From NCBI GenBank assembly GCA_021798235.1, contig JAJZMO010000066.1:1-14075 (forward strand): a stretch of DNA of 14,075 nt, given 5' to 3'. The stretch is from Acidobacteriota bacterium. Lineage in GTDB: Bacteria; Acidobacteriota; Terriglobia; Terriglobales; Acidobacteriaceae. Shown piece by piece: positions 5,476 through 13,384 of this stretch (positions are counted from its first letter, which is position 1; each line of letters starts with the position of its first letter). The notes beneath the pieces are model-generated. The model did not search any database and was not told the DNA's origin. It saw only the letters and a program-made list of their open reading frames with translations. A program made the position numbers and the translations under genes.

Positions 5476-6429
5476 TTGAGCCGCCAAGGATTTTCAGAAT
5501 CCCCCCAGGGGGAGCACAGACGGCAAGCGCGTCATGTGCCGGTTCTTTTAGAAGCAGCAATTGGATTTCTCGGAATCACTCCGGGAGCAACGATCGTGGA
5601 TGCCACGCTCGGCTTGGGAGGACACAGCGCAGCGATTGCGCGGTTGCTAGGCCCCAGCGGGCACCTGATCGCATTCGACCGCGATCCGGCAGCGATGCAA
5701 CTGGCTGCGGAGCGATTGGAGCAGTTGCGCGGCGAACTGGTTGGAGCCATGCCGCGGCTTACGCTGCACCCGGTAGAGTTTGGCAGCATTGCAGCGCACG
5801 TGCAACCGGGCAGTGTGGATGGAATTCTTGCTGACTTTGGCGTCAGTTCCATGCAACTGGATACTGCGGAGCGCGGATTTAGTTTTCAGGCGGAGGGGCC
5901 GCTCGATATGCGCATGAATACGCGCACGGGGCCGACCGCCGAACAAGTGGTAAATCAGGCAGGCGAGGAAGAACTCGCCAATCTGATTTACGAATTCGGA
6001 GAGGAAAGGAGGTCGCGGAGAATCGCCAGAGCCATTGTCAGGGCGCGGCCGCTGACGACGACGGCACAACTTGCCAAAGTCGTAGCGTCCGCAGCCCCGA
6101 CGATGAAATCGGAGCGATTGCATCCGGCGACCCGGGTTTTTCAAGCTCTTCGAATTTATGTGAATCAAGAGTTGGAGCAGATTGACGCCTTGCTGGCCGC
6201 AGCGCCGCAACTATTGAAACCGGGCGGACGCTTGGTGGTCATCAGTTTTCACTCGTTGGAAGACCGGCGGGCCAAGGACGCGATCCGCAACGGGCAGCAG
6301 CAGGGGATTTGGCAGGCGCTGACGAAGAAGCCGGTACAGGCAACAGAGGAAGAGATGGCAGTCAACGCACGGGCGCGCAGCGCCAAGTTGCGGGCTGCGG
6401 AGCGATTGGCAGATACGCCGCGCAGGTAA
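5476..6429 (+). CDS. rsmH: 16S rRNA (cytosine(1402)-N(4))-methyltransferase RsmH
   Basis: S-adenosylmethionine-dependent methyltransferase that modifies N4 of C1402 in the ribosomal decoding site. From TTG at 5476 it has 317 residues, typical of the family. Motifs are HVPVLLEA (20-27), the SAM-binding VDATLGLGGHS (41-51), FDRD (67-70), DFGVSSMQLD (120-129), GPLDMRM (141-147), HPATRVFQALRI (about 216-227) and ISFHSLEDR (256-264), ending in the common ARSAKLRAAER. The start is uncertain. TTG 5476 has GAGGG (5464-5468) seven bases upstream, overlapping the mraZ stop, which suggests translational coupling. ATGs at 5428 and 5434 would overlap mraZ by about 30-38 bases but lack a ribosome site. All conserved blocks lie downstream of either choice. 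Confidence 0.93.
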   Translation: MSRQGFSESPQGEHRRQARHVPVLLEAAIGFLGITPGATIVDATLGLGGHSAAIARLLGPSGHLIAFDRDPAAMQLAAERLEQLRGELVGAMPRLTLHPVEFGSIAAHVQPGSVDGILADFGVSSMQLDTAERGFSFQAEGPLDMRMNTRTGPTAEQVVNQAGEEELANLIYEFGEERRSRRIARAIVRARPLTTTAQLAKVVASAAPTMKSERLHPATRVFQALRIYVNQELEQIDALLAAAPQLLKPGGRLVVISFHSLEDRRAKDAIRNGQQQGIWQALTKKPVQATEEEMAVNARARSAKLRAAERLADTPRR

Positions 6430-6546
6430 GCGCTGCGACAGAGATGGAAGGCCGGGCGCAACGGTGCCAGGCATCGAGGGCGGCAGCAGCAGTTGGATCT
6501 GGCCGCAAACTGAAATCGCAATACCAACCGAATAAGGAGAAGCAAT

Positions 6547-6669
6547 ATGCATCGCATTGTGAATCATCTGGACAACTACGCGGAAGTTTGGGGCGCGTTC
6601 GCATTTGGAATTCTGGCCGTGGCCTCGTGTGCTGCGATTGCCTTCGCACTGGGCGGCATTCTGCGTTAA
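6547..6669 (+). CDS. Uncharacterised 40-residue single-pass membrane protein in the dcw operon
   Basis: ATG at 6547 to TAA at 6667-6669 encodes 40 residues. The Shine-Dalgarno AAGGAG (6534-6539), seven bases before the ATG, is one of the best in the window. The first half (MHRIVNHLDNYAEVWGAF) is polar with two His, Arg, Asp and Glu. The second half (about 17-39) is one Ala/Gly/Leu/Ile-rich membrane helix containing a Cys, and Arg40 is the last residue. It lies 117 bp after rsmH and 89 bp before ftsL, all on the same strand. I do not recognise a family. A role in division or envelope assembly is inferred only from location. It is short enough that standard gene callers could miss it. Confidence 0.7.
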   Translation: MHRIVNHLDNYAEVWGAFAFGILAVASCAAIAFALGGILR

Positions 6670-6712
6670 GAGAGACAGACAGTTTTTGCCGCCTCTTTTT
6701 GCGGCGCTCTCT
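6669..6712 (+). other. Nested hairpin between the small membrane protein gene and ftsL
   Basis: GCCGC (6688-6692) and GCGGC (6701-6705) form a 5-bp stem around the T-rich loop CTCTTTTT. An outer AGAGAG (6669-6674)/CTCTCT (6707-6712) could extend it across an unpaired region. TTTTTGCCGC and TTTTTGCGGC also form a near-perfect direct repeat. The T-rich runs lie before and inside the stem rather than after it, so this is not a standard terminator; processing or attenuation is possible. Confidence 0.3.
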
Positions 6713-6758
6713 ATTTGTGCAGTCGGCAATGAATTTTCAAATACGAAGGGGTAGCAGT

Positions 6759-7316
6759 ATGGCCACAGCGAACTTCACAATGGAACACTTTCCCTCCGCC
6801 TGGCAGGAAGCGTCTGCGGAGCCGCAGCACAGTCAAACGCGTGCGGGGCAGGAGTGGGCCATGGCTGAGGTGCGCGCGCGACGCGGGCCGACCCCGGAGG
6901 TGTTTTTCCCCAAGAGATTGGACAATTCTCGATTGGTGAAGGTGGAGGACCCGAGGCGCGCACAAGAAATTCGCACCATGGTATTGGCTGCTGCGATCTT
7001 TCTTGCTGCGTTGATGGGCTACACCTGGCAGCATTTTAGTTCTGTGGAACTGGGCTATAAGATCGAAGCGCAGAAGCAGATGGTGGAGCAATTGCAAGAA
7101 CAAAATCGTCAACTCGCATTGACACAGGCACAACTGACGCGGCCGGAACGTGTGGATCGGCTGGCGATGCAGCTAGGCTTGGAGTCGCCGCGACCGGAGC
7201 AATTTGCCACGCCCACTGCAACGGATGTTGTGCTTGGATCGCCCATGCTGGCGCAGGTTGCAGCCCCGGCCTCTGGCTCCTCACCTTCTGCCGATACTGC
7301 GTCTACCGTGCAATAA
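6759..7316 (+). CDS. ftsL: FtsL-like septal division protein
   Basis: A 185-residue bitopic protein matching FtsL in order, topology and position. It has a cytoplasmic N-terminal part of about 70 residues, one membrane segment (TMVLAAAIFLAALMGYTW, about 73-90), then a periplasmic coiled coil (about 95-135, KIEAQKQMVEQLQEQNRQLA) ending in RPERVDRLAMQLGLESP, the typical end of FtsL/DivIC-type coiled coils. In characterised bacteria FtsL joins FtsB and FtsQ and activates FtsW-FtsI. The N-terminus and the Pro/Ala/Ser-rich C-terminal tail (about 145-185) make it longer than the roughly 120-residue E. coli protein. ATG 6759 has AAGGGG (6746-6751) seven bases upstream; an in-frame ATG at 6729 lacks such a site. 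FtsL is poorly conserved, so the name rests mainly on topology and position. Confidence 0.8.
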   Translation: MATANFTMEHFPSAWQEASAEPQHSQTRAGQEWAMAEVRARRGPTPEVFFPKRLDNSRLVKVEDPRRAQEIRTMVLAAAIFLAALMGYTWQHFSSVELGYKIEAQKQMVEQLQEQNRQLALTQAQLTRPERVDRLAMQLGLESPRPEQFATPTATDVVLGSPMLAQVAAPASGSSPSADTASTVQ

Positions 7317-7388
7317 CAGAGCCGTTACACTGACATTAAGACGCGGAACCCAGCAAGCTTGTGCGAAGGTTGCGTTTCTATTTTCCAC

Positions 7389-9677
7389 ATGGACAAAAAA
7401 ACTCGCAAGCCGCTGGCAGCCCCGATTCCGCGCAAGCGGTTTTTTTTGTTGATTGCCATATTTTTGGTCTGGATCGCACTGATTGCTGCGCGCCTGGTAT
7501 GGCTGCAAGTGTTGCACCACGCCAGCTACGCAGAGCGTGCGTTGCACCAGCAACAGCGCATCTTTACGGTCGCTCCGCGCCGCGGCATACTCTATGACCG
7601 CAATCTGCAGCAATTGGCGATGACGGTGCAGGCCAGCTCCATCTACGCGATTCCCAGCCAAATTGAAGACAAGCAGGATGCCGCGCGGCAATTGTCGGAG
7701 GCATTGCAGTCAGACACCGTAAATGCGGACGTATCCCGCGCAGCGATTGCAGCGCGTTTGGATTCGGCCAAGAGTTTCGTATGGATCTCGCGCAAAGTGG
7801 ACGCCGCCTCTGCTGAGCGCGTCAGCAATCTGGACTTGAAGGGAATTTACACGCAGCCGGAGTTCAAGCGCTACTATCCCGATGGCAATCTGGCAGCGCA
7901 AGTGCTGGGCTACGTCAGCATGGATGACAATGGCCTTGGCGGAATTGAGCATCGCTATGACGCGCAACTGCACGGAGTGCCAGGGCGCATGGTGGCCGCC
8001 GTGGATGCACGCCAGCAGAGTTTTAGCAGTGTGGAAAGATATCCGCAGCCCGGAGAAAATCTCGTGCTCACGCTCGATGAGCACATCCAGTTCATCGCAG
8101 AAAAAGCGCTGGACGCTGCCATGCAGAAGACGCAATCCGTTGGCGGAACCATCGTGGTGCAAGACCCGAATACCAGCCAAATTCTCGCACTGGCCGTGCG
8201 CCCGTCGTTTAACCCGAATGATATTCGTCATGTGCGTCCGTCCATGTTGCATGACAGCGCCGTCAGCAATATCTACGAGCCGGGTTCAGTTTTTAAGCTG
8301 GTCACGTATTCCGCAGCCATCAACGAGCATCTGACAAATCCTGATGAAGTCATCGACGGGCAGAATGGAAAAATCGTCGTGGCTGGGCGTTTGATTCATG
8401 ACTGGCATCCCTTCGGAAGCATTACCGTGACCAAGGCGCTCGACGATTCCAGTGACGTGTGCGCCATCAAAGTGGGACTGCGCTTGGGGCCACAAAAGTT
8501 TTATGACTACATTCGCGCGTTTGGTTTTGGTCAGCGCACGGGCATTGAACTGCCAGCGGAGACACGCGGACTGCTGCGTCCGCCCAGCCGATGGCAGGCC
8601 TCCAGCATCGGCTCCCTGGCGATGGGGCAGGAGGTGGGTGTGACGCCGATTCAGGCCATCACCATGATCTCGGCCATCGCCAACGGAGGTGTGTATCTGC
8701 CGCCGCACATTGTTTTGCAGGCCACTCCCGCCAACCAAGGCGATGCCAAACTGTTACCCACAGCCTTTCATCCAGAGGACACGGTGCCCGATCCGCTGCC
8801 CGCTGGAGCGCATCGCGTGATTACAACCATGACCGCCGCCGAGATGCGCAGGATGATGGAGACGGTTGTGCAAGTGGGCACAGGCCAGTTCGTCAAGCTG
8901 AACGGCTATAGCGCTGGTGGAAAAAGTGGCACGGCACAGAAGGTCGATCCCGGCTCGCACACCTACTCCAAAACGGATTACATCGCCTCTTTTGGCGGCT
9001 TTGCTCCCGTGAATCAGCCAGCAATCAGCGTTCTGGTGGTTCTGGACTCGCCGCGCGGCGGCCATCATGGTGGACAAGTAGCTGGCCCCGTTTTTGGTCA
9101 AGTAGTGCAGCAGACGTTGGAGTATCTCGGCGTGCCCCATGATTTGCCATTGCTGCCCGACAAGATGGTGGCCAAAGCGCGCGCGCCTGAACTGAGCGGA
9201 GCGATGGGAGACCACGACCACCCCGGCGATTTGAATGCACTGTTTGCACAGGTCAACGATCTGCCAGCGGACGACCCACTGCGCAATCCTCTGCGGCCAA
9301 ACGCGGAGACAAGTGTAGCGACAACTCCGACTGCGTTCACGGACCGGGAGACAACATCGCACGCTTCGCAGGAAGCATCCGTTGTGAACGCGCCGATGCA
9401 AAGCAGAAAGCTTGATGCTGTCACACCGTCGCTGGCAAACGCTCCAGCGCAACAAGAGCAAACGATACAGTCAAAGAATCCGGTCGTATCGAATGGAGCG
9501 GCCAAGGTGACTGTGCCCAGCTTTGCAGGACAATCCATGCGCCAGGCCGTGCAAACAGCCACGCAATTAGGGCTGGGAGTGCAGGTGCTGGGCAGTGGCG
9601 TGGATCGTGCGCAGGCTCCTGCTGCTGGAACACAAGTTGCCCCGGGCACGGAGATTGTTTTGCGCTTTGCACATTAG
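7389..9677 (+). CDS. ftsI: Division-specific peptidoglycan transpeptidase (PBP, FtsI/SpoVD type) with C-terminal PASTA domain
   Basis: Class B penicillin-binding protein of 762 residues that cross-links septal peptidoglycan in the periplasm. Order: short basic cytoplasmic tail, membrane anchor (about 18-42), dimerisation domain beginning APRRGILYDRN (62-72), transpeptidase domain (about 220-580), a low-complexity linker of about 115 residues, and one PASTA repeat (about 704-762, VTVPSFAGQSMRQAVQTATQ). The catalytic motif is SVFK with nucleophile Ser300 and Lys303. The second motif is SSD (354-356) rather than the common SxN, and the third is KSGT (512-515) rather than KTGT; both are conservative changes and the enzyme looks intact. 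ATG 7389 was preferred over TTG 7359, although neither has a convincing ribosome site. murE follows after 16 bp. Confidence 0.93.
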   Translation: MDKKTRKPLAAPIPRKRFFLLIAIFLVWIALIAARLVWLQVLHHASYAERALHQQQRIFTVAPRRGILYDRNLQQLAMTVQASSIYAIPSQIEDKQDAARQLSEALQSDTVNADVSRAAIAARLDSAKSFVWISRKVDAASAERVSNLDLKGIYTQPEFKRYYPDGNLAAQVLGYVSMDDNGLGGIEHRYDAQLHGVPGRMVAAVDARQQSFSSVERYPQPGENLVLTLDEHIQFIAEKALDAAMQKTQSVGGTIVVQDPNTSQILALAVRPSFNPNDIRHVRPSMLHDSAVSNIYEPGSVFKLVTYSAAINEHLTNPDEVIDGQNGKIVVAGRLIHDWHPFGSITVTKALDDSSDVCAIKVGLRLGPQKFYDYIRAFGFGQRTGIELPAETRGLLRPPSRWQASSIGSLAMGQEVGVTPIQAITMISAIANGGVYLPPHIVLQATPANQGDAKLLPTAFHPEDTVPDPLPAGAHRVITTMTAAEMRRMMETVVQVGTGQFVKLNGYSAGGKSGTAQKVDPGSHTYSKTDYIASFGGFAPVNQPAISVLVVLDSPRGGHHGGQVAGPVFGQVVQQTLEYLGVPHDLPLLPDKMVAKARAPELSGAMGDHDHPGDLNALFAQVNDLPADDPLRNPLRPNAETSVATTPTAFTDRETTSHASQEASVVNAPMQSRKLDAVTPSLANAPAQQEQTIQSKNPVVSNGAAKVTVPSFAGQSMRQAVQTATQLGLGVQVLGSGVDRAQAPAAGTQVAPGTEIVLRFAH

Positions 9678-9693
9678 GCTGAACAGGTGCGCG

Positions 9694-11202
9694 ATGAATT
9701 TTGAGCAGGCCTTGCAATCCGTTCCCATCGAGCGACGTTCCAACGGGAGCGCTGTACTCTCCGGCGTTGAGTATGATTCGCGCCGCGTGCAGCCGGGCGT
9801 ACTTTTTGTTGCCATGCGCGGCGCGACAACGGACGGGAACCAATATATCGACAAAGCGCTCGCCCAAGGCGCTGCGGCCATTGTGACCGACTCGGCTGCG
9901 ATCTTTGCCGAACTTTCCCGCACACATCCGCAGTTGGCCGTGGCACAGGTGCAGCAGGGACGCCGTGCGCTGGCCGCGATCAGCGCAAACATCTTCGGAC
10001 ATCCAGAACGCACACTCCAACTGACCGGCGTAACCGGCACCAATGGCAAGACGACCACGGCGTATTTGTTGGAGTCGTTGTTGCGCGCAGCACAGCGGCA
10101 GTGTGTGCTTGTGGGCACAATAGAAAATCATCTGCCGGGCACGGTGTTGCCTGCGCCGCACACCACGCCGGAGTCGCGCGATTTGCTCGATCTCTTTGCG
10201 CAGGGCGTGGCACTGGGAGCGACCGAGGCCGTCATGGAAGTCTCCTCGCACGCGCTCGATCAAGGGCGCGTTTGGGGACTGCGCTACGATGTGGCCATCT
10301 TTACCAACCTCACGCAGGATCATTTGGATTATCACGGCGACATGGAGTCGTATTTTCAAGCCAAGGCCAAGCTCTTTACCGGGGAGGGAACAGGCACAAC
10401 TGCGCCGCGCATTGCCGTCGTAAACACTGCGGATGTTTATGGCCAGCGCATTGCCGGGTTGGCTCGACAGGCGGGTGCGCAGGTGTTTGATTTTGCGCTT
10501 ACGAATGGTTCCTACCACGCAAGGAACCTTGCGTATGCGGCTTCGGGCACGCGCTTCGATCTGGTTACACCGGAGGGAATCCTGCCGGTACAAACGAAGT
10601 TGATTGGAGAGGTGAATGTGCTCAACCTGCTGGCTGCCGTGGCAGCGGCGCGAGCGCGTGGTGTCTCTGTGGAGCAAATACAAAAGGGAATTGCGCAGGT
10701 GCATTCCGTGCCGGGGCGTTTTCAATCCGTGGATTGTGGCCAGCCATTCACCGTTGTCGTGGATTACGCGCACACCGACGATGCGCTGCGCAATCTGACG
10801 CAACTGGCGCGCACGCTCGCAGCGAAGCAGGGTGGGCGCGTGTTGACGCTCTTCGGCTGCGGCGGAGACCGCGACCGCAGCAAGCGCCCGAAGATGGGTC
10901 GCGCAGCGGGGAAGGGAAGCGATGTGGTCGTTGTGACCAGCGATAATCCACGCAGCGAAGACCCTTTGCGCATTCTCGAAGACATTCTGCCGGAATTGAG
11001 ACAAGAGCGTGCAGCATTTCATGTGGTTCCAGACCGCGCAACGGCGATTGCACATATACTTTCTCTGGCCAGAGTTGGCGATGTGGTGCTGTTGGCAGGC
11101 AAGGGCCATGAGAAGGTACAAATCTTCGCGGATCGTACAATTCCCTTTGATGACGCGGAGGTGGCACGCGCCGCGCTGCAAAATCTGTTGCACCAATCAT
11201 GA
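9694..11202 (+). CDS. murE: UDP-MurNAc-L-Ala-D-Glu:meso-diaminopimelate ligase MurE
   Basis: Cytoplasmic ATP-dependent ligase that adds the third residue of the peptidoglycan stem peptide. At 502 residues it is full length. Visible are the N-terminal UDP-binding region (GVEYDSRRVQPGVLFVAMRG, 24-43), the P-loop GVTGTNGKTTT (112-122, Lys119), HTTPES (156-161), MEVSSHAL (181-188), FTNLTQDHLDYH (203-214) and AKAKLF with Lys224 as the expected carbamylated lysine. The specificity motif DNPR (417-420) is the meso-diaminopimelate type, so the wall should contain meso-DAP rather than lysine. GKGHE (469-473) closes the C-terminal domain. The ATG has AGGTG seven bases upstream and follows ftsI by 16 bp. 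The last bases overlap an in-frame ATG of murF. Confidence 0.96.
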   Translation: MNFEQALQSVPIERRSNGSAVLSGVEYDSRRVQPGVLFVAMRGATTDGNQYIDKALAQGAAAIVTDSAAIFAELSRTHPQLAVAQVQQGRRALAAISANIFGHPERTLQLTGVTGTNGKTTTAYLLESLLRAAQRQCVLVGTIENHLPGTVLPAPHTTPESRDLLDLFAQGVALGATEAVMEVSSHALDQGRVWGLRYDVAIFTNLTQDHLDYHGDMESYFQAKAKLFTGEGTGTTAPRIAVVNTADVYGQRIAGLARQAGAQVFDFALTNGSYHARNLAYAASGTRFDLVTPEGILPVQTKLIGEVNVLNLLAAVAAARARGVSVEQIQKGIAQVHSVPGRFQSVDCGQPFTVVVDYAHTDDALRNLTQLARTLAAKQGGRVLTLFGCGGDRDRSKRPKMGRAAGKGSDVVVVTSDNPRSEDPLRILEDILPELRQERAAFHVVPDRATAIAHILSLARVGDVVLLAGKGHEKVQIFADRTIPFDDAEVARAALQNLLHQS

Positions 11203-11222
11203 TCGACGGAAAGGGAAACGCC

Positions 11223-12602
11223 ATGCAGCAGACGCTGAAAGAGCTTGGCCAAGGGATGGGTGCGGAAGTCGCGGAAGGTTCCGCAGCGCGCATGGCCACG
11301 GGCTACTCTATCGACTCGCGCACATTGCAGCCGGGCGATGTATTTTTTGCCATTCATGGCGAGAGGCTCAACGGGCATGACTACGTTGCCGCCGCGCTGG
11401 ATGCAGGTGCGGTGGCCGCGGTCGTGGCGCGCACGGAGTTGCCGCGATTTACGATCGCTGCGCAGCGGGAACGATTGCTGGTTGTCGAGGACACGCTGCA
11501 GGCCTTGCAGCGATTGGCGCACACGGTGCGGCGTCACTGGGGCAAGCGCGTTATTGGTGTGACGGGGAGCGCAGGCAAGACGACCACCAAAGAGGCCATT
11601 GCTCATGTGTTGAGTTCGCAATATCGCGTGTTGAAATCGCAGGGAAATCTCAACAATGGCTACGGTCTTCCTTTGCAGTTGCTGCGCTTGCAGCCAGCGG
11701 ATGAGATCGCCGTCATTGAAATGGGCATGTCGAATGCTGGAGAAATTACAGCATTGGCAAAGATTGCCATCCCTGATTGGGGCGTGGTTACCAATGTTGG
11801 CCTAGCGCACGTAGAGAATTTTGCGGATGGTCAGGCAGGCATTGCCCGTGCCAAATATGAGTTAATCGCAGCGCTGCCGCAACATGGCCGTGCGTTTTTG
11901 AATTGCGACGATGCCTATGTCTCGCAGTTTGGCCGCGACTTCGCAGGGGCAGCCGTGTATTTTGGCTCTGGTTCGTGTGCGGATATACGCGCTGAGGCCA
12001 TCGAGTCTCTCGGATCTGCGGGCACGCGTTTTCGCTTGGTCGTGGGAGAGATGCAGTGCAGGGTCACGCTGCAACTTCTCGGCAAACACAATGTGCTCAA
12101 TGTACTGCCTGCGATTGCGGTTGGCTTGGCCTGCGGTATCCCACTGGAGCAGTGCGCGCAAGCACTGGCTACTATGCAGGCCAGCGACAAGCGCGGACAG
12201 GTGGAAGTCTGGAACGGTGCCATGCTGCTCAACGACTGCTATAACTCCAACCCGGCTGCACTGAAAGCCATGGCGGATACGCTCGCAGCGATTCCGGCGC
12301 AACGCCACATTGTGGTTGCGGGGGAGATGTTGGAGTTGGGGCCGGACGCTGCGCGTCTGCACCGCGATTGTGGTGTCTATCTAGCGCAGCACGGTGCGCA
12401 GATTGTGCTGGGCGTGCGTGGTGAGGCTGCGGAGATTGTTGCGGGCGCGCAGGCATCGGGCGCAGAGGCCATTTTCTTGGATACGCCAGAGGCGGCAGGT
12501 GTTTGGCTGCGAGAGCATTTGCGCGCGGGCGATGCTGTGCTGCTGAAGGCCTCACGGGGCGTGCGTTTGGAGCGAGCGCTGGAAGCTCTTCGCAACCATT
12601 AA
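11223..12602 (+). CDS. murF: UDP-MurNAc-tripeptide:D-Ala-D-Ala ligase MurF
   Basis: Cytoplasmic ATP-dependent ligase that adds D-Ala-D-Ala to complete the UDP-MurNAc-pentapeptide. From ATG 11223 it has 459 residues, the usual length. Motifs are GYSIDSRTLQPGDVFFAIHG (27-46), P-loop GVTGSAGKTTTKE (112-124, Lys119), GNLNNGYGLP (131-140), EMGMSNAGEI (156-165), TNVGLAHVENF (180-190), ARAKYELI with a probable carbamylated Lys211, and NDCYNSNP (337-344). ATG 11223 was preferred because GGAAAGGG lies seven bases upstream and MQQTLKELGQ matches the normal N-terminus; ATG 11199 would overlap murE by 4 bases (ATGA) and add eight residues. It is the last gene of this operon: its stop overlaps the convergent hemD stop, and mraY does not follow. 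Confidence 0.95.
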   Translation: MQQTLKELGQGMGAEVAEGSAARMATGYSIDSRTLQPGDVFFAIHGERLNGHDYVAAALDAGAVAAVVARTELPRFTIAAQRERLLVVEDTLQALQRLAHTVRRHWGKRVIGVTGSAGKTTTKEAIAHVLSSQYRVLKSQGNLNNGYGLPLQLLRLQPADEIAVIEMGMSNAGEITALAKIAIPDWGVVTNVGLAHVENFADGQAGIARAKYELIAALPQHGRAFLNCDDAYVSQFGRDFAGAAVYFGSGSCADIRAEAIESLGSAGTRFRLVVGEMQCRVTLQLLGKHNVLNVLPAIAVGLACGIPLEQCAQALATMQASDKRGQVEVWNGAMLLNDCYNSNPAALKAMADTLAAIPAQRHIVVAGEMLELGPDAARLHRDCGVYLAQHGAQIVLGVRGEAAEIVAGAQASGAEAIFLDTPEAAGVWLREHLRAGDAVLLKASRGVRLERALEALRNH

Positions 12603-13384
12603 ATGCTTACAGAATAATAAGAGACTATATCCGCGACCAAGCCGGAGATGGTGTGCTCGGCGGCTTCGATGGTGGGTGTGATTCCGTGCGCGCACAATGT
12701 CTGGCTGGTGATGGGGCCGATGGAGGCTGTGGCGATGCCTGCGGGCAAGGTTGCAAAGCCAGCCGCGCGCAGTAATTGAAAAAAATTTTGTACTGTCGAG
12801 GAGCTGGTGAAGGTAACCAGGTGCGGTAATGGATTCTCGGCAGCAAAGATGGCTCGCAGTTGTGTGCCCGCCTCATCGGGAACGATGGTTTGGTAGGCCT
12901 CGGCAAGGGTGAGTCGCGCTCCGAGTTGTGTTAACGCTTCGGGGATCACATCGCGCCCCGTTTTTGCGCGGACGAGTAGTACTTGTTTGTTGGGGATGGA
13001 ATCGCGCAGTGAAGCGATAACCGACTCCGCCACATACGCCTTGGGAATGCAAGCAACCGGCCAGCCACTCTCACTCAGCACTTGTGCCGTTGCTGGGCCA
13101 ATGGCAGCGATGCGCAGCGCTGGAGCTTTTTGGGGTGTGATGCCAAGTGCGGCTGCACGTTCGGCAAAAATATGTGCGCCATTCGTGCTGGTCAGGATGA
13201 GCCAGTCGAAGTCTGCGAGTGTTTGCAAGGCAGCATCGAGCGGCGCATACGAGTCTGGAGGCGCAATCGCAATCATCGGCACGGTTTGGATTTCCGCGCC
13301 AAGCGTTTGCAATGCATTTGCCAGAGAACCGGCCTGCTGCCGTGCGCGCGTGATAAGAATGCGACGGCCCGCGAGCGGCTTCAC
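12599..13384 (-). CDS. hemD: Uroporphyrinogen-III synthase HemD
   Basis: Cytoplasmic enzyme that closes and inverts ring D of hydroxymethylbilane to give uroporphyrinogen III, the branch point to haem, sirohaem and cobalamin. It has 261 residues, near the family norm. This family is weakly conserved but the pattern is clear: RILITRARQQAGSLANALQ at the N-terminus, DWLILTSTNGAHIF (about 59-72), AAIGPATAQVL (about 93-103), VLLVRAKTGRDVIPEAL, VTFTSSSTVQNFF (about 189-201) and ASIGPITSQTL (about 219-229). The start is GTG at 13384, overlapping the hemC stop by four bases (GTGA), so translation is probably coupled. The stop overlaps the murF stop in the shared TTAA at 12599-12602. Confidence 0.93.
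   Translation of the reverse strand: MKPLAGRRILITRARQQAGSLANALQTLGAEIQTVPMIAIAPPDSYAPLDAALQTLADFDWLILTSTNGAHIFAERAAALGITPQKAPALRIAAIGPATAQVLSESGWPVACIPKAYVAESVIASLRDSIPNKQVLLVRAKTGRDVIPEALTQLGARLTLAEAYQTIVPDEAGTQLRAIFAAENPLPHLVTFTSSSTVQNFFQLLRAAGFATLPAGIATASIGPITSQTLCAHGITPTIEAAEHTISGLVADIVSYYSVSI

Noticed and set aside
9421..11196. A 591-codon open frame on the minus strand across the ftsI end and murE
   Set aside because: It lies entirely antisense to two well-supported genes, has biased His/Arg/Cys-rich composition and no recognisable domain. Long antisense frames are common opposite GC-rich coding sequence.
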